A DNA stretch of 53,892 bases from assembly GCA_019400425.1 (NCBI GenBank), contig JAFREE010000166.1, forward strand, positions 1-53,892, given 5' to 3'. Origin of the DNA: Hymenochaete sp. R1 (taxonomy: Eukaryota > Basidiomycota > Agaricomycetes > Hymenochaetales > Hymenochaetaceae). The translations under genes were made by a program, and so were the position numbers. This document shows positions 22,100 to 33,105 of this stretch, one piece after another. The notes under the pieces were generated by a model. The model was given only the letters and a program-made list of their open reading frames with translations, was not told where the DNA came from and ran no database searches. The stretch's first letter is position 1, and each line of letters starts with the position of its first letter.

Positions 22100-22910
22100 T
22101 CCTACAGACTCATTCCATGACTACGTTTCTCGAGCCACCAACTCACCTGAACGGAGGTCCTCCACCAAATGTGCCATCGACCCAACTGTCTGGAGTGTCA
22201 GCGCTAATTGGGTCGCCAATACTCGCGCTGAAATGCTTTAAGACCATCCCATGTTCGATGATGCGCACTTCGCTCGACACTGCGTCCTTGGTTATCTCGA
22301 TGAACAGTATTGCGCGGGTGCGTTGGTTGCACGGGATCCAAGTTGTTTTGAGACCATGGATATTCTGGGTGAGACGGAGAAAGAAACGCTGAGAAAAGAG
22401 TCCACGCACAATTAATCACTACCTTTCACTCTGAACTAGCTTGGTGTCATATGCACTAGTTGTGCAGCCTTTCAAGGTATTATATCATTGATCAGTAGGG
22501 CGTCTTAGAATTCAATCTTATAATCGATACCGGATACAACCGATCCGTCAGCAATGGCGGTAACAGTTTTTTCCGCGACAATTCAGTGAGCACGATCTTT
22601 TATTTACTGTTATCATGTTAAATGGTATATTGACTTATTCACCATCGACGAGGTATCGATCCAAGTCAAAGTAGTCGCAACCAGTGACTGATGGACTTGG
22701 TCGACTCCGCACTATATGTACGTCTTCCGTTTCTCAAATAGGATCTATACTCATCAGGTGTGTCATTGATAGCTCTGTTGGGCAGTTCTAGGATGTTGGT
22801 AGACTTGGTCGTTGAGTCGATACATTGGTTGATGTGGAACTACCTTCAAGTCTGTGGTGTTCGCTTTCCTCACCTGTATCTGGCAAGCGTTACTGAATAA
22901 CTGATGATAT
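22100..22910 (+). pseudogene. Decayed tandem copy of the sugar/polyol MFS transporter
   Basis: Block-by-block similarity to exons 1-4 of the intact gene at 24312. Examples: the segment ending exon 1 (here about 22350-22470), the second exon with the cgacaattc end (22540-22590), the third exon gtatcgatcca...actccgc (22650-22710) and the fourth exon up to ttcctcacctgtatctggcaagcg (22780-22895). Frames are broken by substitutions and indels, and the codons for the first transmembrane segment are lost. Nothing similar to later exons is visible after about 22910, so the copy is also 3'-truncated. Confidence 0.75.
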
Positions 22911-23159
22911 CCTTTCGTGCGTTTTTTTTTCTTTTTATCTTTTGTAGAAAGAAGATGAAGCCGGTGGAGCCTTCAATATCCAGCTACTATTCGACGCGCT
23001 CTTGATCTTAGTCGAAAGAAGGATACAAGGATACCTACGATCTTACTCGTTTCAGATTGTGACAGCTGTCCTGGATCGAGCTGATTTGAATCATAAAGGA
23101 ACTGTGTAATATCTGTCACCATTCTAGCCGCTTAAAGTGTTCGTTGTTAATAAATTCGA

Positions 23160-23930
23160 CGTCGAACCGGTGTCCCATGATGTTACAGTTCCAGCATGCA
23201 AGAAGCGATGTTGCAGAAAACAAAGGCTCTCGGAGGTTAGTGCTAGATCTCGGATGTTAGAACTATTGACAATGCAATGAGCGCCTCGCTGGGATTACAT
23301 CTGAGTGATTCGGAACATACCGCATGAATTGATGCTGAAGCCGAGGAAATATAATGTTCCAAATCATAATCTAATCGATATCGCATTTTTTCCCAGCATG
23401 CGTCATCGCGTGTGCAGTGCACCATAGAACCCGGCTTTGATCCGTTGCTATCTTTAGACTGAACGCTTTACCAATGTTTCGGTAGTTTAGAAGGTAGTCT
23501 GAAGGCAGAATCTTTTCTGTCCACAGAAGAGAAGCTGGAGCTGGAGTTGGAGGAGGAAGCGAAGAGGATTTCGTTGTCGGAGTTCCCTTTGGCGGCTTTC
23601 CGTCGCCCGAGCCACCCGAATACCACGGACTGTCCAGGTTTAGTTAACGCACGTGATTTTTTCCTGTCGCGCCGATGACGACGGAACGGAACGAGATTGT
23701 CGGACTCGGACTCGGAAAGCGTTTTCACACAGCACGACGACGACAAAATAGCTGAAGCTTCCAAGGAAAGAAATGCAGTGAGCAAAGTTCTGGGGTGTTT
23801 GAAAACTGAGCTGATGTCTTGCCTTCTTCTACAGATTTGTAGGGGTTAAGGAGCTTTTTTGCGGACGGGGCAGATGCTCAAGTGATAGGGGTGGGCGTGG
23901 TGAATAGAGACGGGCGCTGGGTGATGCTCC
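23160..23930. repeat. Upstream region of the intact MFS gene, partner of 21130-21900
   Basis: The less decayed partner of the tandem duplication. It covers a minus-strand open frame and the divergent promoter side of the transporter. Confidence 0.65.
23468..23785 (-). CDS. Possible exon of a small divergent gene, function unknown
   Basis: A 105-codon minus-strand frame with a basic middle (RRHRRDRKKSRAL) and a Ser-rich end; no ATG at its start, so an upstream exon would be needed (for example from the ATG at 23942, after an intron I could not define). The same segment exists in decayed form at about 21540-21780, so a divergent gene and the transporter may have been duplicated together. It could equally be chance open frame. 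Confidence 0.25.
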   Translation of the reverse strand: MLTAFLSLEASAILSSSCCVKTLSESESDNLVPFRRHRRDRKKSRALTKPGQSVVFGWLGRRKAAKGNSDNEILFASSSNSSSSFSSVDRKDSAFRLPSKLPKHW

Positions 23931-24311
23931 AGGAGATGAAGTCATCGGACGCAGCCCAATTTGAAAAAGAGAGAGAGAGAATGGCAGCAGATGGCCGACT
24001 CTCCGTTCATGATCAATTTTCGGCGAGCTAAACCCCACAGGATCTATTCAAAACATAACAGAGAACTTACCCGACTCATCATCATTTGGAGCTGTACATT
24101 TTGGTCTTATGTCTGGACATCCTCTCCCCCGCTCGGTTATATACCTCGACTGGAGCTTGATCATGTATACCCCAGCTTTCTCGACCGTCTCTGCTCCTCG
24201 CTCTTTCTTCCGCCAAGCACACTCACCCTTCCTCGTCCACGTTATCTTGCCTCCGAACCGTGGACCGAGATCAATCACTGTCCACGCCACAATCACTCGC
24301 CCACTTGAGCG

Positions 24312-26851
24312 ATGACAACAACTCCCGACATGGAGAAACATACCGAAAAACCGACGGATTCATTCCATGAGTACACTTCCCGGTCCACTTCTCCTGAACC
24401 CGTCGTCAAACACACCATCGATCCCACCGTCGAAAACGTCAATGCAAAGCTTGCCAATCCTCTCGCAGGCATCCCTCGGGACCAGCTCATGCGCGATGGT
24501 GCACACTTCGCTCGGCACTATGGTCTCGGGCACCTCGAGGAACAGTTCAGCAAGGGAGCGTTAGTCGCCCAGGATCCAGACGGCTTCGAGACGCTCGATA
24601 TTTTGAGTGAGAAGGAGAGGGAGGTGTTAAGGAGAGAAGCCACTCACCAGTGGTCTCAACCTTTCACCTTGTACTGGCTTGTCGTCATGTGTTCCGTTTG
24701 TGCAGCTGTTCAAGGTAATGTTCATAGGTGTAGAGTCTACAGCGCTTGATCTGATCACCCGAATTGTATAGGTGCAGATGAGTCCGTCATCAACGGCGCC
24801 AACACCCTTTTCCCGCAACAATTCGGTGAGTTTACTCATTCATTCATTCTCACTCTATGAAAAGCGGTATCCTGACTCATTATCGATCAGGTATCGATCC
24901 AAAACAAAGCAGCCGCAACCAATGGCTCGTAGGCTTGGTCAACTCCGCGCCATACGTTCGTCTTCCGTGCTCGAAAATTAAACTGAAGCTGACATGTGAA
25001 TTTCATTGGACATCCTAAAAATAGCTATGTTGCGCACTTCTTGGATGCTGGTTGACCGATCCCCTCAACAAGTACTTCGGTCGACGGGGCACTATCTTCA
25101 TAACCGCGTCGTTCTCTTTCCTTACTTGCATCTGGCAGGCAGTGACGAACTCATGGGAACACCTCTTTGTAAGTTCCTTCCTTCAGACTACTTCTATCCG
25201 AGTCCTTCCGTTAAAGCCAGTTTATTCTCATTACTATTTCACGTACTACTTTAGATTGCCCGCTTTATTCTCGGTATTGGCATTGGCCCCAAATCCGCTA
25301 CGGTCCCCGTCTATGCCGCTGAATGTGCACCAGCTCGCATCCGGGGCGCCCTCGTCATGATGTGGCAAATGTGGACCGCGTTCGGGATCATGCTCGGCTA
25401 CGTGGCCGACCTCGCGTTCCTCAACGTCCCCAATAAACCTCACATTACCGGGCTCAACTGGCGACTCATGCTCGCGTCGGCGGGCATTCCTGCTTTAGTT
25501 GTCATTGCGCAGGTGTTCTTTTGCCCCGAGAGTCCGAGGTGGTTGATGAGTAAAGGGAGGTATGCGGAGGCCTATAGGAGCTTGGAGAGATTGCGATCGG
25601 ACCCGTTGCTGGCATCCAGGGACTTGTACTGTGAGTCTTTTATTTACCCTTATCGTCTCATGGGAAAGACTAACGTCAGGATAGATATCCACGTCCTTCT
25701 AGAAGTAGAAAATAGTATAAACCGGGGCAATCGATTAAAAGAGCTTTTCACTATTCCACGGAACCGTCGGGCTGCCCTGTACGTTGTTTTCAATCCAAAG
25801 TTAGGAGCTGGTGTCCTAACCGGTTATTTTTCGTAGCGCTGCCTTCATTGTTATGTTCATGCAACAGGTAAGGCGCATGTTTGAGCTCGTTTACTTCCCA
25901 AGACTCACTTTGTGCTTCGTCTGCTTCAGTTCTGCGGAGTTAATGTCATTGCCGTGAGTCCAAACACGACCTATTTCATCGTTCTCTTTTGCTGACTTCG
26001 GTTCGTCTTTCCCAACGTAGTACTACTCTACCACCCTTTTCCTGGACGCAGGTCTGGGCCCTCAACCGGCTTTTCTCGCCTCCTTTGGTTTCGGAGCTCT
26101 CAACTTCCTTTTCGCCATCCCCGCTATCTACACCATCGACCGCTTTGGCCGGCGTAACCTCCTACTTGTCACCTTCCCCCTCATGGCTCTTTTCATGTTC
26201 ATGGCCGGTTTCGCATTTTGGATCCCGGCAAGCCAGAACGCGGCACATATCGGAATCATCACATTGGGAATGTATCTGTTCACGTGTGTATACTCACCTG
26301 GAGAAGGGCCCGTACCGTTCACTGTCAGTCGCCGCCTACTTTTTGTTATCTTTAATTTCGTAATATTAACTATATCTGCGATAGTACTCGGCAGAGGCTT
26401 TCCCTCTGTATCTTCGTGACATCGGAATGTCCTTTGCGACTGCCACATGCTGGTTATTCAACTTCGTTATCGCCATCACTTTCCCTCCGCTCACCGGCGC
26501 CTTCAAGCCCCAAGGTGCTTTCGCTTTCTATGGAGCAATGAACGCTATCGGGTATGTAACGTTTTCCTCGTGATCCCGATGTTCGGCCCAACTAAGTTCA
26601 ATGTTCTCCATTCATACAGCTTCGTCCTCGTCCTCCTCTTCCTTCCCGAGACGAAACAGCTTTCCCTCGAAGAGCTCGACAGCGTCTTCAGCGTTCCCAC
26701 CGAGAAACATGCTCGATACCAGGTGCGAAAGCTCGGCTGGGTCATGCGCAAGTACTTCTTGTGTGGTGGGAGGAAGATGCAGCCAATGGAGCCGCTCTAC
26801 CATCACGAAGGCAAGAAGACGCCTGCACCGACTGGAGCTGGTGCTGCTTGA
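24312..26851 (+). CDS. MFS sugar/polyol (inositol-like) transporter
   Basis: Twelve-helix proton-coupled carrier of the sugar porter family, plasma membrane. Eleven exons: 24312-24714, 24772-24825, 24891-24955, 25025-25168, 25255-25630, 25685-25778, 25837-25867, 25930-25953, 26021-26323, 26385-26551, 26620-26851; 630 residues. Family marks: ADESVINGANTLFPQQFGI in helix 1 (where inositol carriers have GYD-like residues), NKYFGRRG (loop 2-3), PVYAAECAPARIRGAL, PESPRWLMSKGR, FCGVNVIAYYSTTLF, DRFGRRN, EGPVPFTYSAEAFPLYLRD and PETKQLSLEELD. The 130-residue cytosolic N-terminus is long and similar to polyol/inositol carriers of basidiomycetes. The substrate cannot be fixed from sequence. A TTATATAC box lies at 24137. 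A decayed copy lies upstream. Confidence 0.93.
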
Positions 26852-27360
26852 GTGCCTTGGCTCAACTGTTGAGTACATTGTGTGATAGAAGAGCAATAGT
26901 TGGTTATCTTATAGCAAGCGTCCGATACTGTTCCAGATTTCTTTCAATTTCTTCTCATGCTCTGTATCGCATACCAAGCTTTATTTGTTGTCTGTCTCAC
27001 TTTGTCGTATTCTGTATTTGTAGTAAGTAAGTTATTCACCTTGAATAACCATTGCAGTGTTTCCTCTGTTACTCAATCACCGCATAGGTGATATGCACTT
27101 TACGCCTGGGAGACGATAATAGGCATCGAATTATAAAGCATGACAAAAGGGCGAGTTAGGAAGGCCTGGAGTTTAAAGTTTAGTTACAAACTACGAAGTT
27201 ATGCCGCCAGCGACTGCAAGGAAAATATTAAAATGACATGATCTGAAAAAAAAAAGAAGTGGAAGGACAAAAAAGGGGTAAGAAGTGAATAAGCCATCGT
27301 GAAACTAATATAAGACGTTCAAGTCATGTCCTACGTTAAAAATACAAGTAGCTTCCACCT
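26852..27360. other. Intergenic between convergent genes
   Basis: 3' flanks of the MFS gene (+) and the family gene at 27361 (-); AT-rich with poly-A runs, no gene. Confidence 0.6.
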
Positions 27361-28484
27361 CTATTTCTTTCCCTTACCCTTTTTCTTTCTCTCTGATGAT
27401 GACCGCGAGAACACCCGCGACAGAGCGCGCCTCACTCTACTCTTGCTTTCCTCGTGACGAGATAAGGATTGCTCAACCAGAGCCTTATGATCATTCAAAG
27501 CGCGAGCCCGCCTCGTTTTGATATAGTCGAACTGCCTCCACATAGCTTCGTTCACCCAACCGTACCAATTGCGTATATCGTGCGCGAGGCTGTCCTCCTC
27601 CCCTTTCAAAGCCGCCTCCTTCATTATTTTCACCGTGTAATCCATCGATTTTCCTATGTGCACTGCGAGAGATTTCTCGGCCTGGACGAACTTGTCATGA
27701 TCTTCTAAAGTCTTTCGAAGACCGTCCGGGCCCTCGCCTCTTACGTGGTCGTTGTACGGGATCCTCCTATTGGCGTGCTGCGCGATCATGGCGTCCACGA
27801 GGAAATAATGGTACTCGTTCCAAATTTCTCGAATCGATATCTCGAGCCCGCGGAACTCGGACCCAGCCTCCCCCGGGTTCTCTATGAAATTATGCAGTGC
27901 CTTGTAATTCGCGCTTTTTGCGTCGCCAATGGCAAGGAGGAGCTTGGTGCGGTATGGGGTGAGGTGGCGAAGGACAGCGCCATCGCGCTTCAAGCCAAAC
28001 GCGGCGTGATACACGTCTGAGAACGTCAGCGATGGCCGACTATCCGGACCTTCGTCCTCCCAGAATGACACTGGGTTCATCTCGGAGCTCAGCTGGGTGC
28101 TCCCGTGCTTTTTGTAGCCAGGTTTCTTCATTTCGTCTAAGGCGTACATGGCGGTGGCGTTCTTGTGCAAGTCCTCTCGGAGGCGGATTAGGTATTGGCA
28201 AAGTTCATGTGTGGTGCTAAACACGGCATTGTCGCTTTCCCGGTCTCTTTTCGGGAAGAAACCGCTGTCGATCTCGTAGTGCAAGTCTGAGAGGGATGCG
28301 TAGACAGCAGTGAAATCAACCTGATTGTGGTCGAAGTGGAAGAAGGGTATCCAGCGATATTCGACTACTTTCATTCTCTCGACAGAAGTAGAAGCTGAGG
28401 CACTCACTGAAAACAGGGTAATCAAAGGATAAGATCAGCTATCTGACAGTTTTGTAACGAGTAATTATGGTAAAAAGGCTCACT
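27361..28484 (-). CDS. Unknown-family protein A (RWIP / AFGL family), split start codon
   Basis: 348 residues, no known family recognised. Main exon 28406-27361. The preferred start joins the A at 28484 to TG at 28406-28405 across a 77-nt intron (GTGAGC donor, TTTTCAG acceptor), giving MSASASTSVERMKVVEYRWIPFFHF. The internal ATG at MKVVEYRWIP is an alternative. Shared with protein B (29327-30339): the N-terminal RWIP followed by aromatic residues, and a central block TFSDVYHAAFGLKRDGAVLR followed by HLTPYR. A long helical region with WYGWVNEAMWRQF and a strongly basic tail (SSSERKKKGKGKK) follow. No signal peptide or membrane segment. The basic tail could bind nucleic acid or direct it to the nucleus, which is inference. 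Confidence 0.75.
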
Positions 28485-29326
28485 CCTGAGTTTCGGACTC
28501 TACGTTCGCCTGCTGTTTGATCGGTTTGTTTGAAGCGGGGTTCTAGAGAGTTACGCCACGTCAGAGGGAATAACAAACTGGATTCATTACCCCATTTTAT
28601 AAGAGTCTCGCCACCGCTAGGTACAAGCCGAGGCAAAGGGAACACTCGCAAAGAGTGGACTTCATTCGCGCCGAAGTCGTGCGCTGTTGAGGTGGTCGAC
28701 AACTATTGTGTGGCGACCAGAGCCGTCTCGGACGTGTACGCTCATTGAATAGATCCGGAGAGACAGGGAATATAAATCCCAGAAGAAATCCAGTTCATTT
28801 AACCTGAGAAGAATTTCATGGATGCCAAGATGGTCTCATTGTGAGCATGTTCCAGACCTCGCGACGCGCCTCGAGGAATATATTTAGCAAGGTGGCGATT
28901 CTGCAGCAAATCTAAACGGGGGCGGTCGAGCATCTGTTCCTTCAGATGCGTGAGCATAATCATTGAAATTAGAGCTCGTCAGGAAGTGACCTAGGTAGAG
29001 AAGGCAACATTTCGGTGAGTAGGTTTGCCACTGCATAAAGAAAGAAACGAGAAAATGGCATGGGCGGATGATGAGAGCCGATTATCTAATAAGCTAAAAT
29101 GCCACTTTGACAAGCTCAGGGCCGGTTTCTCTTCACTGCTGCCTTTTGGCAAAAGGGAGATCATGTTGAATACATTTAGCCATCTGGTGATGTAGCTCGG
29201 CGGAAAAGGCTAAATAAACAAGACCATATGGCACATCATTATGTTAAGTAAAACCTGTATGGAAAAACGTTAGGTACATGCAATCACATCAAACAGAAGC
29301 GAAAAATTAACACAGCTGAACTATCA
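28485..29326. other. Intergenic between family genes A and B
   Basis: The left part is the 5' leader of gene A, whose untranslated first exon ends at 28484. The rest has no supported gene. Confidence 0.5.
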
Positions 29327-30339
29327 TCACTTCCCAGACGGTGTCCCCTCTTTACTCCTCGACCCAGAGCCAGACAACCTCTTGATCTCCCGACGTGCTC
29401 TATTCCTCAACCCCAGCCCCTTGTTGATCGCTTTATCGCGCGCCGCAAGGCAATTATGGTCTGCCTTGCCCGCAACGTCAAGCTGGTGCATCAAAGCCAT
29501 GCGGACCCAACCGAAGTACACTTCGATCTCTCTTTTCCAGTGCTCGTCTTTGCCATGCTTACTCAACGCATCCTCCTTCTCCCTTTTGATTTGACGATCG
29601 ATACAATTGGCAAGCATCCTATTCCGATCGGAGGCGGCCGTGAACGCCTTCGCGCAAAGCTCCTTTTCCCTTTTCAGGTCGTCGATAGGCGCATCGGGAG
29701 AAGGATGTGGCAAGGTTGCGTAGTGCCTGATTGCATCGTCGGAGCGACGGAATTCGAACTCGCTGAGGATCAAAGGGATTATGTCTTCATAATCCTTAAA
29801 CTGTAGCCTTTGGAAGGCGTTGCGAATGTCACCGCCACGTTGCGCAAGGATATGGAACGTCCGATGGCGATACTCGGTGAGAAGACGAAGTACGCCACCG
29901 TTGTGGTGGAGGCCGAACGCTCTCTGGTATATCTGAGCCATTGTCGAGAATGTAGCGAGGCCCGGGTCTTCGGCTTTGAAGAACACCGAAGGCAACCGGT
30001 CGAGGTCTTTAGGGATGTCTTGGTCAGCAGAAGCATTTCGATATAAGGTATGGAAGCCGTAATCCGGAGAGAGATGGTCCATCAACGTCCTCCATGACTC
30101 ATGCAGTCGCTTGTAGACGTCGGGAAGTGGCAGGGCGTCGATGGCTGGGTCGTACGGTCCCTGCCACTCGTACTCATGCATGCGATAGAATTGGTCGTCA
30201 GAGGGGAATATGAGATAGTCGTTATAGGTGTAGACTGGGATCCAACGAAGCCCTTCTGCTTTGACTTGCGATTCACTCGAGGTCACTATAACTTAAGTAA
30301 GTGTTGAAGACCAGTGATATGGCAATGCGCAGACTCACT
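29327..30339 (-). CDS. Unknown-family protein B (RWIP / AFGL family), split start codon
   Basis: 319 residues, paralogue of protein A. Main exon 30285-29327. The A at 30339 joins TG at 30285-30284 across a 53-nt intron (GTGAGT donor, TTATAG acceptor), giving MTSSESQVKAEGLRWIPVYTY. No other ATG lies upstream of the conserved RWIP motif in frame, so the split start is the only way to include it. Family marks: RWIPVYTY, LPSVFFKAEDPG, then FSTMAQIYQRAFGLHHNGGV leading into LRLLTEYRHR, and VYFGWVRMALMHQLD, which matches WYGWVNEAMWRQFD of A. The tail is basic and Ser/Gly-rich. Function unknown. Confidence 0.75.
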
Positions 30340-30809
30340 AATAGTAAAATTTTAATCCGAAATCCGAATGAAAGGAATATCTCAGTGAACTGGGATAGCA
30401 CTTATACCAGGAGCTATAACATTTCTTAACTCGCCTCGCCACCGCTTGCGCGATTCACCCATCATTTGCAACGTATAAGGCCGACTTTGCTGTCTTAAGA
30501 ACTTTACTTCCGGACGGATTAGATTATGCCATATTGCTTGGGACATCCATCTTCGTAGGTACACATATCAGCGTTGCTGTTGTTCGAGCGAGATGTTCCG
30601 ACAGTTCCGTAAATGTTGTGTGTTTACAGTTGATCGATGACATGGCAGTTTAGGAGTCCATCGGGATTATCAAGCGCCGTTCGCAATGAAGGGGTTATAG
30701 CATTTGAAGACATGGTGAAACAACAAAATTTCCGTGTATGTGGAAGGTCCGATGCGGCAAAAGGGGTATAATAAACAACGGCGTGCTGTACGCACTTGAG
30801 TTTTATCAA
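30340..30809. other. Intergenic between gene B and the DUF4112 gene
   Basis: Leader of gene B and 3' flank of the DUF4112 gene; no gene supported. Confidence 0.5.
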
Positions 30810-31633
30810 TTAAGAGAACCAGCTCCTCTTGCGTTGCTCGCCACCAGAAACCGAACCGGAACCCAGCTTCATCCCCGACGAAGATGCACCCGACTTTTCA
30901 TTCAAACGTTCCTTTGAGCCTGACCCAGCGCCAGGCTTGATATCCTTCGGGTTCTCTTGTAGTGCCGCTGGCCCTTGTGATTGTACTTTCAGGGCCTCGC
31001 TACCCCGTATACGAAGGAATTCTTCGAGAAGTGCCGCGTTACGCGAGTTGGCTTTGAAGACAGCGATGCCGATGTCGCCTACGATTGGAACGAAGCCTAC
31101 AACTGCGGAGATGGCGTTGTTGACGAGGAGACGATGAAGGAGCCAATCGGGTATCCTAGTTGCACCAGCAACGTAAAGAATGAAGGAAACCATGTTGTCA
31201 GAAGGAAGTACAAAGGAAGGGGTATGAAACAAAAGCAACGACGCACTCCGCTTGCTTAGCCTTCCTAACGACAAGCATGTAGTTGAGAGTTGCATCCGTC
31301 ACATCCCCAACAAGAGGTATGAAGCCGATTAAGAATGTCCAACCGAAACGCAGACCGCAGATAGAGAAGCCCCTGTCAAGTCTGCGAGCGCGTTTCTTGA
31401 CCTTGCGCAGGATCTTCTGGTCACGTTCCGAAAGACCTGGTGGTAATTCACGCTGAAAGTCAAGTTAGCTTACAAGGGACCATGAAGCAGCTCAAGGTTG
31501 AACGAACTCGGCGCTGGCGCTTTCGGCCTTTGTTGTCGATGTATTCTTCGTAAACAGGATCGGCCGGCTCGTATCTCTGCATGTGCTGTTCGAAAACTTT
31601 GAGTCCCGCCTTACGGGCCATAGCAGACGTCAT
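30810..31633 (-). CDS. DUF4112 membrane protein
   Basis: Three exons: 31633-31508, 31452-31247, 31155-30810; 225 residues. DUF4112 proteins carry two G-F-x-P-x-V-G-D repeats, seen here as LIGFIPLVGDVTDATLNYML and VVGFVPIVGDIGIAVFKANS, each within a hydrophobic stretch, with the linker IPDWLLHRLLVNNAIS. The N-terminus is basic and soluble (YIDNKGRKRQRR). The C-terminal 65 residues are disordered, Ser/Gly/Lys-rich. The biochemical role of the family is not known to me. The gene sits between two members of the RWIP family, which may be chance. Confidence 0.88.
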
Positions 31634-33105
31634 CTTGGGCGGTGAAAGGTTCTCGTCTGAGCTTTGGGATAAAGGATGGTTATGGTATGAAGGCAGGAGA
31701 CAATGAATGCGCTGGGGCACATTATAAGATGTTGAAGCTCAGGGGGCACGCTTTCACCAGGCGGTGCTTTGAAAGAGACAATAAATAGCCAATGACGTCT
31801 GGTTTCCACTTCGGAGTCGTGAGACTTTATTTCCAATTTTAGCCTTTAACTCTCTTCTTCAACAACAAAAAAAAGACGACAGCTTTGAGTCTCACCCTCC
31901 TTCTACTCTACTCAACAACAACAACCTGATGTCTACAGAGTGGCTGATTGATGTGTCTACCGCCTATTACCTCCCTTCAGGACCTACGACGCTAGTTTAT
32001 CCTGAGGCGTACTACTGGCGATCAGGAATCATTGCAAGGAACAAGAACTGACCAGCCTAACTCTGAGCGGGCTTCTTCGAGCGAAACGGGCTCTCCTACG
32101 GATATATCTGATATCAGATGCGCAAGACAGGAAATTTTGTTCCAATGGCCAGACCAGTTCTATGGTTCATTTTTTTGCTCACTATGCGTTTCCTAAAGGT
32201 AACCGCGGCTAGAGATATTGGGGCTAGTTGCGTGCGCATAAAGGTTTTGTACTTCGCAAATTCCGAGCGTAGTGTATAAGCAAAGTTCATAGTATGAACT
32301 TTATTGTTTCTATCAAAGCCATCCTTACTTTGCTCATACTTACATCTTGCTGATTCCATTTGACAACAATTCCCGCCGACTTTCTAGACATGCATATCAA
32401 TTCGAGCCATGCTACCTCCCTCCCCCCTCCCCCTCCGCGGCGTCGCGCATCTCGCTCAATGAATCTTCCTTAACAACAACAGTAGAAAATTCATTCCGCT
32501 CTAAACTAAGTATGGTTGCCTAATGTATTCGTTTTCGGCGAGCCCCCAAAGATTCGAGAAGATGTCTTGCTTGCAATACAGGAAGCATTACGAGGATCTG
32601 CATGTCGTGCAGGAGGGGGGAAAGTGGTTAGAAACAATGGTGTGTTCGAGATCATTCAAATACTATTTACATATTTACTGACGACAATAGTATTCAGTAG
32701 TTTGAACCTTTTCAAATCCGACCCATCTACGCTCTCGGATGTCCTGTTCAGACATCTTTATACAAAGGTGACCCTACTTCGGTACTACATTTACGCCTTA
32801 TCTGTTCCTTTCCCTACCGCGTACAATACGCGGGAACTTTGAAGGAACCTTCTGAATTGGCGTAACATTGCGACTATTGCAGGTGCCACTTAGCGACTAT
32901 TCATTCATCATATTATGTACCATTGATCAGATTTCGTTCAAAGTAAATCCGATTGGCCATATAACCCTTCTCTTAAGCCAATCATTCTCACTTCTCTCTC
33001 CCGTTCTCAATACTTTGCTCTCTTTTCGAAGCGTGTTCTCATCCGACTACCCGCCACCCTGCAAATCTCCTCCCCTCCAACGATACATTCACATACGCAC
33101 TGCAA
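31634..33105. other. Intergenic, divergent between DUF4112 gene and family gene C
   Basis: No gene supported. A short frame at about 32520-32690 (MYSFSASPQRFEKMSCLQ) has no context. A C/T-rich run lies at 32402-32440. Confidence 0.45.

Noticed and set aside
21899..22120. Frame with GREEALIAQRNLTRLKDNP, slightly like the MFS central loop
   Set aside because: It lies before, not after, the N-terminal part of the pseudogene, and the likeness is too weak to claim.
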